A stretch of DNA of 64,000 nucleotides from JBEISR01 sp044337705 (GCA_044337705.1 JBIINB010000007.1:10385-74384), one strand, 5' to 3'. Counted from the stretch's first letter, positions 8,992-18,616 are shown. Notes: generated from the letters alone by a model not told the origin. Translations and numbers: made by a program.

Positions 8992-11900
8992 ATGGTGTCT
9001 TCCCCTTTCGAATCGGTTTCGCGCGAAGATTGGCTTGCTGAAAACCAGCTTGCATTCGCCTTCTTCGACCGATTCCCCGTCAGTCCGGGGCATACGCTGG
9101 TTGTGACCAAACGAGTGATTCCCACCTGGTTCGATGCGACGATCGAGGAACAGCATGCACTGATGGAACTGGTCAACCAAGTGAAAGATCTCTTGGAAGA
9201 ACGCTGCAGTCCACGGCCGGACGGTTTCAATGTCGGCTTCAACTGCGGGGAGGCAGCGGGTCAGACGGTGATGCATCTTCATCTCCATGTGATTCCGCGC
9301 TACCATGGCGATCTACCCGATCCACGCGGGGGTGTCCGTCATGTCATCCCCTCTAAAGGCAACTACCTAGCCGATCGCTCTGGCACTTCCTCCGATCTAA
9401 CTACACCGACGCAGACACTGCACCTTTCGACCGGTGCACCCGATTCCCCACTTTGGAATGCGATCGCGCCTCGTCTACCGACCGCTCATTCGGTCGATAT
9501 CCTCGCATCCTTCGTCCAGCGATCGGGGCTGGAGGTGATAGAACGGCCGATCTTCAGCGCGCTGGAGAGAGGAACGAAGGTCCGGGTCCTGGTCAGCGAC
9601 TACCTGACGATTTCGGACCCGCTCGCTCTGCGTCGCCTGCTGGGATGGTCGCAGTCAGCCGAAGCAGACCGACTTGCTGGAACGCTGGAGTCGCGGTTGA
9701 TTGAGATGACCAATCTGCCTGCGACTCTCGAGTCGTTTCATCCAAAGGCGTGGCGAATCATCGACGATCAGGAAGTCTGGATCGCCGTCGGTAGCAGCAA
9801 TCTTTCCCGTGCCGCATTGCAGACGGGGATTGAATGGAATCTGCTCGATCGATCCACCGATGCCGATCATGCCTCGCATCGTCAGTTCGACCTCGCCTAT
9901 CAGTCGCTCTGGCAACTCGCGACACCGCTCGATCCATCGATCATCGAGGCTTACGCCCTGCGAGCCCAGCGGACGGTCGATGAGGATCTACCACCTGAGG
10001 CGATCGATCCTCGCTCGGTGCCCGAGCCTCGTCCTTGGCAGCATGAAGCACTGGAGGCCCTGGCCGCGTTGCGGAAACGCGGAGACCGTCGGGCCTTGGT
10101 GGCGGTGGCCACCGGGATGGGTAAGACGTGGCTGGCTGCTTTTGACACCAAGCAGTTCGGGCAGTCGATCGCCCCAAAGCGCCCTCGCGTTCTAGTGATC
10201 GCGCATCGCGCGCAGATCCTGGCACAAGCAGAAGCTACCCTCTCCCGATTGCTCGATCATCTCTATGGCGATGGATCGACCACGTGGTATCTGGGAGACC
10301 AGCGTGATCTTTCCGGCCAACTGGTCGTCGCCTCCATCCAGAAGTTGGCCCGCCCGGAAGGACTTCTGGCTCTCGCTGGCCAGCATTTCGATTACGCGCT
10401 GGTCGACGAGGTGCATCATGCGCATGCCCCAACCTATCGGCGAGTCCTTGCCCGCCTCTCCAGCGACTTTATCCTGGGCCTGACTGCAACGCCCGAACGA
10501 TCCGATGGAGTCGATGTGGCATCGATTTTCGACGACAACTTGGTCTATCAAGCGACGATCGGGGATGGCATTGCGGAAGATGCTCTGGTGCCATTCCATT
10601 ACGTCGGCCTGAAGGATACCGTCGACTTTCGGCAGATCCCGTGGCGCAATGGACGGTTTGACCTCGAAGTGCTGGAGCGGCAGGTGGCGGCCAGCGAGCG
10701 AATGGAACGGTTGTGGGCCGCAATGCAGCAGCACCCAGCAAAGCGGACCATTCTTTTCTGCTGCTCCAAACGGCACGCGCTCTTTGCACGCAATTGGCTG
10801 GCCGCCCGCGGCCTGTCGACTGCGGCGGTCTTTTCAGGGAAGGGTAGCGATCCGTGCGGCCCCTCTCTGCAACGCCTATCCGACGGGCAACTCGATGCGA
10901 TCTGCGCAGTCGACCTCTTCAACGAAGGGCTCGATCTTCCCGCCGTCGATCGCATCGTGATGCTGCGGCCTACCGAATCGAAGGTACTGTTCCTGCAACA
11001 ACTAGGGCGAGGTCTGAGATCGAGTCCCGGTAAGTCGCGTCTGCTGGTGATCGACTTCGTTGGCAACCACCGCATCTTCGCGCAGCGCCTGGTCCATCTG
11101 CTGTCGCTTGGGGAGGCGGTGGCCACCCCAACGACGCTCCGCCAATGGCTCGATGGCCAGCCACCTCCCCTCCCTGAAGGCTGTCTGCTGGATGTCGAAC
11201 TGGAGGCGCAGGACCTGCTCCGACAATTCCTGCCGCGCGGGGCCGTAGCCAGTCTCGAAATCTATCGCTCGATGCGTGAGGAACTGGGCCGACGACCACT
11301 TGCCAGTGAGCTACAGGTACGTGGCATACTCCTGCGCACACTGGCTGGAAAAACTGGTAGCTTCTTTGGGTTCGTTGCGGAAGAAGGCGATCTCACCAAG
11401 CCGCAGCTGAAGGTCGGTGAGCAGTTCGCAGGATGGCTGAGAACAGTAGAAACAACCAACCTCAACAAGTCATACAAAATGGTGGTACTGCGAGTATTGC
11501 TGGACCTGGGGAAGTTGTTTGAGCCAATTGAGGTGGCCGAGCTAGCCAAGGAGTGCCGAGAGTACCTGCAGCGCCATCCCATTTTACGCAAGGATCTTGA
11601 AGGGGAAGGGCATGCGATCGACCATCACCAGGCCGATGACGCTGCGTGGGCCGAGTGGTGGGCGAAATGGCCAATTGATCGCTGGTGCACATCGACCAAG
11701 TCGGAGCCCTTTGCTTGGTTTCAGCGAGATGGCTCGCTATTTCGTTGGCGAGGCGACTGTCCTGTCGCGATGCGTCAGGCTCTGGAGTCGATGACCGAAG
11801 AGCTGGTCGACTGGCGTCTTCTCTCCTACATCCAAACCCGCCTGACGCGAACGCCTGCGTCGCAGACGGAATCTTTTGTTGGCAAGGTTTCGCATTCCAG

Positions 11901-12726
11901 CGGTCGCCCGATCCTGTTTCTACCAGATACCAACCAAGCTCCCGGTCGCCCGGTGGGTCCAATTCTCGTGACGCTGCCCGATGGAAAGGTATGGGAGTTC
12001 AAGTTGGTCAAGGTCGCGTGCAATGTGGCGAAACCTCTGGGAGAAAAAGAAAACAGTCTGGGAGATTTGCTTCAGCACTGGTTCGGCGAAATGGCGGGAC
12101 TGCCGGGAACGAATTTCCAAGTCGAGTTCCAGCAGGTCGATGGCCAATGGCATGTGAAACCGCTGACTATGGAGTCAACAACTGGTTCGCCCAGTGATCT
12201 ATCAGACGTGAAGGCAAGCCTTAGTCCCATTACGTTCGGTCATGCCGTAGCTCTCGACTCCCACTACAAGACGCATCTTCCTGTGTACGACCTGATCGCC
12301 AGCGCGGGTAGCTGGGGTCCATCCGGATCCCCACGCGAACTGGGATGGATGGAAGTACCGGGCTTGCCCTTGCACGAAGGGATGTTCGTCGCACGGGTCG
12401 CAGGGCGATCGATGGAGCCCAAAATCCCAGATGGCTCATGGTGCGTGTTTCGACCTGTTCCGGCAGGAAGCCGGCAGAACCGTTTGCTGCTGATTCAGGT
12501 AAACCAGCAGATCGACCCGATGGACGGAGGTCGATACACCGTCAAACGCTATGTAAGCCAGAAAGAAAAAGTTACAGACTCCTGGCAACACGCCTCGATC
12601 CAGTTGCAGCCGCTGAATCCTGACTACGCGGCAATCACGCTGACCCCCGATCAAACAGCCGACCTGCGGGTGCTGGGCGAATTCGTGATGGTGGTAACAG
12701 ACAGTCCAGCACGCGAACGCAAATGA
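8992..12726 (+). CDS. HIT - PLD-like - superfamily 2 helicase - S24 peptidase fusion protein
   Basis: This 1244-residue protein has four recognisable parts. Residues 1-125 form a HIT domain with the HLHLH triad (H95, H97, H99), a nucleotide hydrolase/transferase fold. Residues about 165-330 resemble a phospholipase D-like nuclease (H250-x-K252 then GSSNLS). Residues about 345-680 are an SF2 helicase: Walker A VATGMGKT (372-379), DEVHH (472-476), TATPER (498-503) and the motif VI-like QQLGRGLRSSPG. About 700-1050 is uncharacterised. The C-terminus is an S24/LexA-type domain with Ser1140 (GRSMEPKIPDG), Lys1185 (YTVKRY) and Ala1105-Gly1106, exactly 34 residues before the Ser as in LexA. An upstream ATG at 8926 is possible, but HIT proteins normally begin near the 8992 start and an inverted repeat lies between. 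A DNA-damage-controlled nucleic-acid or defence role is inferred. Confidence 0.9.
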   Translation: MVSSPFESVSREDWLAENQLAFAFFDRFPVSPGHTLVVTKRVIPTWFDATIEEQHALMELVNQVKDLLEERCSPRPDGFNVGFNCGEAAGQTVMHLHLHVIPRYHGDLPDPRGGVRHVIPSKGNYLADRSGTSSDLTTPTQTLHLSTGAPDSPLWNAIAPRLPTAHSVDILASFVQRSGLEVIERPIFSALERGTKVRVLVSDYLTISDPLALRRLLGWSQSAEADRLAGTLESRLIEMTNLPATLESFHPKAWRIIDDQEVWIAVGSSNLSRAALQTGIEWNLLDRSTDADHASHRQFDLAYQSLWQLATPLDPSIIEAYALRAQRTVDEDLPPEAIDPRSVPEPRPWQHEALEALAALRKRGDRRALVAVATGMGKTWLAAFDTKQFGQSIAPKRPRVLVIAHRAQILAQAEATLSRLLDHLYGDGSTTWYLGDQRDLSGQLVVASIQKLARPEGLLALAGQHFDYALVDEVHHAHAPTYRRVLARLSSDFILGLTATPERSDGVDVASIFDDNLVYQATIGDGIAEDALVPFHYVGLKDTVDFRQIPWRNGRFDLEVLERQVAASERMERLWAAMQQHPAKRTILFCCSKRHALFARNWLAARGLSTAAVFSGKGSDPCGPSLQRLSDGQLDAICAVDLFNEGLDLPAVDRIVMLRPTESKVLFLQQLGRGLRSSPGKSRLLVIDFVGNHRIFAQRLVHLLSLGEAVATPTTLRQWLDGQPPPLPEGCLLDVELEAQDLLRQFLPRGAVASLEIYRSMREELGRRPLASELQVRGILLRTLAGKTGSFFGFVAEEGDLTKPQLKVGEQFAGWLRTVETTNLNKSYKMVVLRVLLDLGKLFEPIEVAELAKECREYLQRHPILRKDLEGEGHAIDHHQADDAAWAEWWAKWPIDRWCTSTKSEPFAWFQRDGSLFRWRGDCPVAMRQALESMTEELVDWRLLSYIQTRLTRTPASQTESFVGKVSHSSGRPILFLPDTNQAPGRPVGPILVTLPDGKVWEFKLVKVACNVAKPLGEKENSLGDLLQHWFGEMAGLPGTNFQVEFQQVDGQWHVKPLTMESTTGSPSDLSDVKASLSPITFGHAVALDSHYKTHLPVYDLIASAGSWGPSGSPRELGWMEVPGLPLHEGMFVARVAGRSMEPKIPDGSWCVFRPVPAGSRQNRLLLIQVNQQIDPMDGGRYTVKRYVSQKEKVTDSWQHASIQLQPLNPDYAAITLTPDQTADLRVLGEFVMVVTDSPARERK

Positions 12727-13030
12727 TCGCCAGATGAATCCAAGTACAGCGCAGCTCGCCGGTCGTTCGCTGCAAAAATCCAAGCGGAACGGCGCAAGCC
12801 GGCCGGTCGGAGCGGCTTTATACGTTCCACCAGCGGCAGCAAAAGAACCCGGCTGCTTGCGCAGCTCGGCTAAAAAGATAAACAACACGGCAGCTTGCGC
12901 TAGCCGACTAGTCCATCGAACGACGACGTCCAGAGTAAATGATCGCCAGATGGATCCAAGCACAGCGCAGCGCCGGTCGTTCGCTGCAAAAATCCAAGCG
13001 GAACGGCGCTAGCCGGCCGGTCGGGGCGGC
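12721..13030. repeat. Two copies of a ~95-bp repeat filling the 12727-13071 gap
   Basis: Copy 1 (12721-12816) and copy 2 (12937-13030) are nearly identical: aaatgatcgccagatg(a/g)atc, then cgccggtcgttcgctgcaaa, then ccggccggtcgg(a/g)gcggc. They start 216 bases apart in direct orientation. Copy 1 begins within the last codons of the helicase fusion gene, so the stop codon TGA is itself part of the repeat. The rest of the gap between the convergent genes contains nothing coding that I can support. Confidence 0.85.
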
Positions 13031-13071
13031 GCAATGCCGTCCTACCAGTTGCAGCAAAAAAACCCAGCCGC

Positions 13072-14067
13072 TCATGCGCTCAGATGGGTGATGCGCAGGT
13101 GATGGTCGTGATGAGAAGTGCAGACGCGGAAGCCATCCTGATGAAGATCCAGATCGCGCGCAATATTCGGAAGATTGAAGCGATGGATGGCGGTCTCCTT
13201 CTCGGCATTCCAGAACAGCAGCATCCCACCGCTCGATCCACCACTGACCCCCATCACCGTTCCATCGGCCAGAAAACGCAGCCCCCACAGCACGCCACCA
13301 GTCACCCCTTCGGCTACATGCGACTTGGTCACCTGGCCGCTTTCCAGATCGATACGTAGACACAGCGGTTCATGCACCGCCCCCAGCGGATTGGAAGACT
13401 TGTGCAACCCGCCAGCCACCAGCGTCTTCCCATCGGAAGAAACTGCCAGCGCCCGGACACCGCCAAAGTCGACCAGTTGGCCCCCATTAAAGCTGTGCAG
13501 CGCCTTGGCATCGATCGCCTTGACCTGCATCCGCGTCGTACGATCCCAGACGATCACGTTGCCCAAAAGATCGCCGCTGAGAATCTGAGTACCCGATGGA
13601 TGATAGACTACCGAATAAACATCGCGAGGATGCGCCTGCCAGCGATGAATCAGCTGCCCTGATTCCAGCTCCCACAATGCAATCGTCTTGTCGTTCCCGC
13701 AGGTCGCCAGCTCCTTGCCATCCGGCGACAGCGCAATCGCTCGCACCCATCCTTGATGGGCATCAACCTGCCGGTGCAAAGTGCACTTGTCCTCCGCGCT
13801 GGCCCACCAGATCAGTCGGCCATCGCAACCGCCCGAGAGAAAATACTGCCCCTGAGGCGTTCCACAAAGCGCATGGACCCAGCTTTCATGCCCCTGCATC
13901 ACCAGGGGCTGTGGCTTTTCCTCCGCGAGATTCCATCGCTGCAGGGTGTTGTCTTCCGAGCTGGTGTAGGCCCAGCGTCCGGTGGGGCAAAAGCGAGCGG
14001 CCAGGAGGGGACGGGTGTAGGGCACCTGCAACCCCAGACGACTTTTGGCGATCTCCAAAGCTGTCAT
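13072..14067 (-). CDS. WD40 repeat protein
   Basis: The 331-residue protein is built of WD40 blades, for example LSPDGKELATCGNDKTIALW, YHPSGTQILSGDLLGNVIVW and VSSDGKTLVAGG, so it should fold as a beta-propeller of about seven blades. It has no signal peptide and no enzymatic motif; such propellers are binding scaffolds. The start at 14067 has AGAGG upstream. It is the third gene of a minus-strand series after the DUF1549/1553 and DUF1501 genes, 57 bases behind the latter. In planctomycetes WD40 proteins commonly accompany these two families, but what the set does is not established. Confidence 0.88.
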   Translation of the reverse strand: MTALEIAKSRLGLQVPYTRPLLAARFCPTGRWAYTSSEDNTLQRWNLAEEKPQPLVMQGHESWVHALCGTPQGQYFLSGGCDGRLIWWASAEDKCTLHRQVDAHQGWVRAIALSPDGKELATCGNDKTIALWELESGQLIHRWQAHPRDVYSVVYHPSGTQILSGDLLGNVIVWDRTTRMQVKAIDAKALHSFNGGQLVDFGGVRALAVSSDGKTLVAGGLHKSSNPLGAVHEPLCLRIDLESGQVTKSHVAEGVTGGVLWGLRFLADGTVMGVSGGSSGGMLLFWNAEKETAIHRFNLPNIARDLDLHQDGFRVCTSHHDHHLRITHLSA

Positions 14068-14124
14068 CGCGAATTCGCCTCTTTCTCAAACTCTTTTCAA
14101 ACCGCTTTGTACTTCCGCCTCCCG

Positions 14125-15408
14125 TCAGCTCAACACGCTCCAAACAGGCTGCGCTGCAGGATCACCCAGCGGCATATCGCGGCCATCGACATCGATCGAT
14201 GCGGTGGAATCGACTCCCACCGCCTGCAGGTAGGTATGGAACAGCTCGCCATGGTCCACCTGGCCATCGATCACTTCGGTTCCCTGTTCGTTCGTCTTCC
14301 CATAGGCCGCACCTCGCTGCACCTTCGCCCCCGCCATGACGATGCTCCACGCCTTGCTCCAGTGATCCCGACCGTAGTAGAGATTGATATTGGGCGTCCG
14401 CCCGAACTCGCTGAGGACCACCACCAGCGTCTTCTCCAACAGCCCCCGCGCTGCAAGATCTTCGATGAAGGTGGCAAAGGGGCGATCGAATTCCCCGAGC
14501 TGTTCCAGGTGGAATCCGAAGTTTTCGTTATGCGTATCGTAGTTGCTGTGCACCACCTGCAGGAACGATACCCCTTGCTCTAAAAGCCGCCTAGCCAGCA
14601 GGCAGTGCCGCCCGAAATCATTGGTTCCATACCGCTCCTGATCGGCCTGCGACTCCTTGGTCACATCGAACGCATCTCGCTTTTCCATCAGCCTCTGCGC
14701 CTGCTCGAAGGAATGCGTGTAGGCTTCGGTCAGAGCCGTTCGGCGCTGCTGGAAGAACTGCTGGTTGAGCTGCTGGCGGACCTGATGCCGCCGCGCCTCA
14801 GTCGCGTCATCGATCTGCTGCGGCTTGACCGAGTAATTCGGCGGTGCGCCATTGCCCAGCACGATGCTGCTGAACTGCGGCCCAAGATAGGCGGCGTCGG
14901 CACTTCGCCCACCACCTCCTGATGGTGTGATCAGGATATGTCCCGGGAGCGGATTTTGCGGGTCGGCCAGCATCTTGGCCGATACCGCGCCGATCTGTGG
15001 ATAATCGGCCGCAGGCGTCTGTCGACGCCCAGTCATCATCATGTAAGCCCCTTTGCCATGATCATCTTCGGCGGTGTTCACCCCGCGCATCAGGCAAAGA
15101 TGATGCATCTGCTTGGCAGTGAAGGGGAGCAGTTCGCTGATATGAATCCCCGGCACGCTGGTTGGAATCGCGCGAAAGGGGCCTCCCGTCGTCGTCGATG
15201 GCTTGGGATCCCAGCTCTCCAGTTGGCTCAAGCCACCATGCAGGTTGAACACCACCACCCGATGGTCGCTCTGCTGGATCGACTGAGCGGCCCGGCCCTG
15301 GGTGACAGCCCCCAGCATCCCGCCGATGGCGCCTCCCGCAAGCGTCCCCAAAAATTTCCGGCGTGCGTCGCGATGAGCCTGAGTCTGGCAAGCGTAACTG
15401 GCATGCAT
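14125..15408 (-). CDS. DUF1501 domain protein with Tat-type signal
   Basis: The protein has 427 residues. The leader ARRKFLGTLAGGAIGGMLG is a twin-arginine signal, so it is probably exported folded. The body has the DUF1501 landmarks HGGLSQLESWDPKP, LLPFTAKQMHHLCLMRG, the DHGKGAYMMMTGR block, and the terminal VVVLSEFGRTPNIN and DHWSKAWSIVMAGA motifs. The fold is related to alkaline phosphatase/sulfatase enzymes; Asp, His and Ser/Thr positions could bind metal, but the reaction is unknown. An AGGAG site precedes the start. It follows the DUF1549/1553 gene by 56 bases on the same strand; this pair is a planctomycete hallmark, often suspected to act on polysaccharide or surface components. Confidence 0.92.
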   Translation of the reverse strand: MHASYACQTQAHRDARRKFLGTLAGGAIGGMLGAVTQGRAAQSIQQSDHRVVVFNLHGGLSQLESWDPKPSTTTGGPFRAIPTSVPGIHISELLPFTAKQMHHLCLMRGVNTAEDDHGKGAYMMMTGRRQTPAADYPQIGAVSAKMLADPQNPLPGHILITPSGGGGRSADAAYLGPQFSSIVLGNGAPPNYSVKPQQIDDATEARRHQVRQQLNQQFFQQRRTALTEAYTHSFEQAQRLMEKRDAFDVTKESQADQERYGTNDFGRHCLLARRLLEQGVSFLQVVHSNYDTHNENFGFHLEQLGEFDRPFATFIEDLAARGLLEKTLVVVLSEFGRTPNINLYYGRDHWSKAWSIVMAGAKVQRGAAYGKTNEQGTEVIDGQVDHGELFHTYLQAVGVDSTASIDVDGRDMPLGDPAAQPVWSVLS

Positions 15409-15464
15409 GGTGCATCACTCCTGAAGATTCCCGAATCGCGCCATCGCGAAGACTGTATCACTCA

Positions 15465-18392
15465 TCACTGAACAAACCGAAACTCGACTCCACAAAGAAT
15501 CGCCCAGACCAATTCCTGAGCCCTGGCTGGCCGCTGTTCAGCCGGGCCATTCCAGTATTCGCTGACCAACGCCACCTCTTCCGCTGTTGGGCTTCGCGCC
15601 AAAAGCGATTGATAGAGCTCCTCCGCTGCCGCATGGGCATCGGCTGCCTGAATCACCCGAGCCGTCGCATTGCTTCCATTGGAACCGGACCACCCGTAGA
15701 CCGCGCCGCCATTGGCCAGGAAGAGCGCCTGTTCGGCGGTCGCGAAGAACGCTTCGGGCTGTCCGGCTCCTGCCGAATAAAGCGTGGCGAACTGATCGAA
15801 ATTGCCCCGCAACTTGTCGATCGCGCGGCGCGTCGCCATTCGATCGCGACGTCTCCTCTCCTCCGGTGACAGTTCCGTTCCCTCCGGCACCTTCTCCGAC
15901 TCGTCGATCGCCTTGCGTTCCTGCAGCACATGCTGCTCCAGATGCCCGCTGACCTGCAGGCAACTGGCACAGTACTGTTCGGGGCTAAGTGGCCGCATGG
16001 GACTTCCCACCCATGCCTCCGGCGTCTCTTCGATCCACTTGCGATTGGCCAGCATCAAAGCACCCTTCGCCGTGTCCCATGCCGCACGATGCTGCTCCTG
16101 TGCACTCGACAGGGCATCGATCTGCGGCTGACGAGCCGCCAGGGACTGATCGAGCTGTCCGATCTGCTGCTGATGCTGCTGGATCGTCGCATCGAGGCTC
16201 TTGAGCTCTTCGGCAATGGTCTGAGCCTGCAGCTGGGCGGTGCCAAGCTGGGTGTTTGCTAATTGCAACTGCTGGTTGATCGCGGCGACCAGGGGCTGGA
16301 AGTCAGACACTTGTTCCAACAACTGTTGTGCCGACAACAATTGCGTCAGCGACGCCTTCCACGCGTCGGCAGCTCGCTGGAACTGCATTGCCTGCGACTG
16401 CGCCGTCTCCAGTTTCTTCTGCATTGGATCACGCTGCTGAGTGACTTCGGCCAGTCTTCCTGAAAGCCCTAGACGCATCGTGCTGTCGGTGTGCGATAGA
16501 GCCTTGAGTTCCTCCAGCGGACGCTGGATTGGAGCGACGGTGCGCGCGATCTGCTGATAGGCGTGCCAGGCACTTTCCCATGCCTGCCGCTTGGCAAGCA
16601 CCCCCGCCTGCCGCTCCATGCGACGGATCGCCAGCATCGACTGTTCCCACTGGCGGCGAGCTGCCAGAAGGGACTGCTGAGCCGCATCATAGGCCGAGCG
16701 TTGGGAATCGAGTTGGGTGGCCAGAGCGACTAGATGTTTCTGAGCGGCATCCTCGGCAGCTCGCGCTGTATCGACTGCCTGTTGCGCCGGAACCCGAGCT
16801 GTTTCGGCGGCGGTTGCTTCCGTCGCTGCCGTTTCGCGGCGCGCCGCCAGTTGCTGTAGTGTCTGCAACAGCGCGGCGTCTTCCGGGCTGGTCAGCGACT
16901 GAACCACCTCCAGTTGCTGGTAAGCAGCCTGCAAGGCAGCCAGCTTCCTGGCTGCCTTCTCGGCGGTTTCCGCCAGAGGCTGAAGCGTTTTGACTGCCTC
17001 GGCCGTCTTCTTCACCGTCTCCAGATACGCTGCCTCGCCACCATCCCGCTCCTTCACCAACCGCACGCACTCCTTCTCGATCGCAGCCAGCGCGTCCCTT
17101 GCTGCAGTCCAACCTTCGTTCGCCGCATCGACCGCCCCTTGGATCGCTTGGGGATCGCCCGCTTCCAACGCGTTAACTGACGCTCCAGATGCCGCTGCAA
17201 TCGACTCCAGCGACTCCGGCTGCTGCGACAGCGTCTGCTGCCCCAGGCGATAACGCTGCGTCATCACCAGTTCTCGAAGGAAGGGGCGAATTTGGAATCG
17301 ATGATCGATCAGCCCCTGAGTGATTGTCGCCAAAAGGGCGGGGTCCGATGGTGGATTGCCCGGATGATGCATGTCGAGCGGATGGACTAGGCCGCGATCG
17401 AAAAGTAGGGCCCAGAGGCGATTGGCCCAGTTCTCGGCGAACGGCTGATAGCCTGGTTCCAGCAAGGCCGCAGCCAGTTCCTTCCGGCTGCTGAGCTTTG
17501 GAATCCGAGGGCTCTCCGCCACGGTTCCGGCAATCGCCAGATCCCCATACCGATCCGCTGGTATCTGATAGCCAGACCATTGCGGTACAGAATCCCACAG
17601 TTTGCGTCCCACCCAGTGCGGCTTGCCTTTGTCGAAGACCGATTCAAAGGGTGCGTCCCCAGGTGCTTTTTCGATGTAGTACTGTTTCTTGACTTCTTTC
17701 CCCTCAGCATCCTTGGTGGCGATTTCCACCATGCTGCTGGGAGCGAAGAAAGCGAGCAGTCCGTGGTAGTCCTGCTGGCGGTAACCATCGACCAGTGGAT
17801 GATCATGGCACTGCGCGCACTGGAGATCACGGCCAAGGAAGATTCGACCGAAATCGCGCGTGATGCGATGCGGATCGCCACCGCGATCCAGATAGAACCG
17901 CTGCGTTGGCCGCTGAGCATCAACGGCCCACGATCCCTCCAAGATTTCCCGAGCCCAGCGATCCAGCCCCCAATCCTGCTCCACACCCAAACGCAGCCAT
18001 TCGATCCATTCGGCGCGCCCCACCTGCTGCGCTGGACGACGCTCCATCAGCGTGATATCCAGCCACGCGACCAGGCGTTCCTCGAACAGCGGGTCGGCGA
18101 GAAAGCGATCGATCCAGCGCGATTGACGATCGGGCGACGCATCCGCAAGGAACTCATCCAGCTCCTTGCGTGTGGGGACCGTGTTGCGAAGATCCAGCGA
18201 GAGCCGTCGCAACCACTGACCGGGTGGCAATGGCTCCGGTGTCCAGGGAGATGCGGGATCGATCGGGCCGATCTGGTCGATTCGCTGATGCAGAGCCAGA
18301 ACTCCAGATGCCACCTCCTGAGCGGCCAGCGACGCAACGATTGATCCCAGGGCGAGGGTGGCAAGGAGAACGGCCTTGAGGGCGGGAACCAT
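15465..18392 (-). CDS. DUF1549/DUF1553 protein with long coiled-coil insertion
   Basis: From the ATG at 18392 the protein has 975 residues and a signal peptide (MVPALKAVLLATLALGSIVA). A DUF1549 part (about residues 40-250) includes WLRRLSLDLRNTVPTRKELD and the haem-like CAQCHDHPLVDGY. The start of DUF1553 follows (about 310-400, LAAALLEPGYQPFAENWANR). About 420-810 is Ala/Gln-rich heptad sequence, a predicted coiled coil. The rest (about 815-975) contains CASC and ends LVWAILCGVEFRFVQ, the usual end of DUF1553. The family normally has no such insert and often has an N-terminal cytochrome-like domain that is missing here. A strong GGAGGAAG ribosome site supports the start; the frame is open 26 codons further upstream. 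It probably heads an operon with the DUF1501 and WD40 genes. Confidence 0.9.
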   Translation of the reverse strand: MVPALKAVLLATLALGSIVASLAAQEVASGVLALHQRIDQIGPIDPASPWTPEPLPPGQWLRRLSLDLRNTVPTRKELDEFLADASPDRQSRWIDRFLADPLFEERLVAWLDITLMERRPAQQVGRAEWIEWLRLGVEQDWGLDRWAREILEGSWAVDAQRPTQRFYLDRGGDPHRITRDFGRIFLGRDLQCAQCHDHPLVDGYRQQDYHGLLAFFAPSSMVEIATKDAEGKEVKKQYYIEKAPGDAPFESVFDKGKPHWVGRKLWDSVPQWSGYQIPADRYGDLAIAGTVAESPRIPKLSSRKELAAALLEPGYQPFAENWANRLWALLFDRGLVHPLDMHHPGNPPSDPALLATITQGLIDHRFQIRPFLRELVMTQRYRLGQQTLSQQPESLESIAAASGASVNALEAGDPQAIQGAVDAANEGWTAARDALAAIEKECVRLVKERDGGEAAYLETVKKTAEAVKTLQPLAETAEKAARKLAALQAAYQQLEVVQSLTSPEDAALLQTLQQLAARRETAATEATAAETARVPAQQAVDTARAAEDAAQKHLVALATQLDSQRSAYDAAQQSLLAARRQWEQSMLAIRRMERQAGVLAKRQAWESAWHAYQQIARTVAPIQRPLEELKALSHTDSTMRLGLSGRLAEVTQQRDPMQKKLETAQSQAMQFQRAADAWKASLTQLLSAQQLLEQVSDFQPLVAAINQQLQLANTQLGTAQLQAQTIAEELKSLDATIQQHQQQIGQLDQSLAARQPQIDALSSAQEQHRAAWDTAKGALMLANRKWIEETPEAWVGSPMRPLSPEQYCASCLQVSGHLEQHVLQERKAIDESEKVPEGTELSPEERRRRDRMATRRAIDKLRGNFDQFATLYSAGAGQPEAFFATAEQALFLANGGAVYGWSGSNGSNATARVIQAADAHAAAEELYQSLLARSPTAEEVALVSEYWNGPAEQRPARAQELVWAILCGVEFRFVQ

Positions 18393-18396
18393 CGAA

Positions 18397-18404
18397 CTTC
18401 CTCC
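18397..18404 (-). promoter_or_regulatory. Ribosome binding site GGAGGAAG that fixes the DUF1549/1553 start
   Basis: On the minus strand GGAGGAAG lies four bases before the ATG at 18392. It supports that start, directly before a signal peptide, over the longer open frame that reaches 18470. Confidence 0.75.
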
Positions 18405-18616
18405 CAGGTAGGCGGGGTGGAGGACTGCGAGCTTCCTGTCGAAGCTGGATCGTGTCGAGTGGGCGGGCACCTTTGTATTGTAGTCGGTACGTCACGGCGG
18501 GATGAAGCACCGAGCACCACAACAGGCCACTTTTGCCGCTTGTCGGCTGGACAGTCAGGGTACCATGAGCCACAGTGGGGGAAACAAGAGCGTTTTCGGA
18601 TCGGAGGGGCAGAAAG

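Noticed and set aside
216..12726. Zorya defence system (ZorA/ZorB plus helicase)
   Set aside because: There is no OmpA-type ZorB domain, no ZorC/D or ZorE relative, and two unrelated genes separate the channel set from the helicase fusion.
8992..12726. DUF3427 as the name for the middle region
   Set aside because: The expected His-Trp-Gln-Ser-type block of that family is not visible, so I left residues about 700-1050 unassigned.
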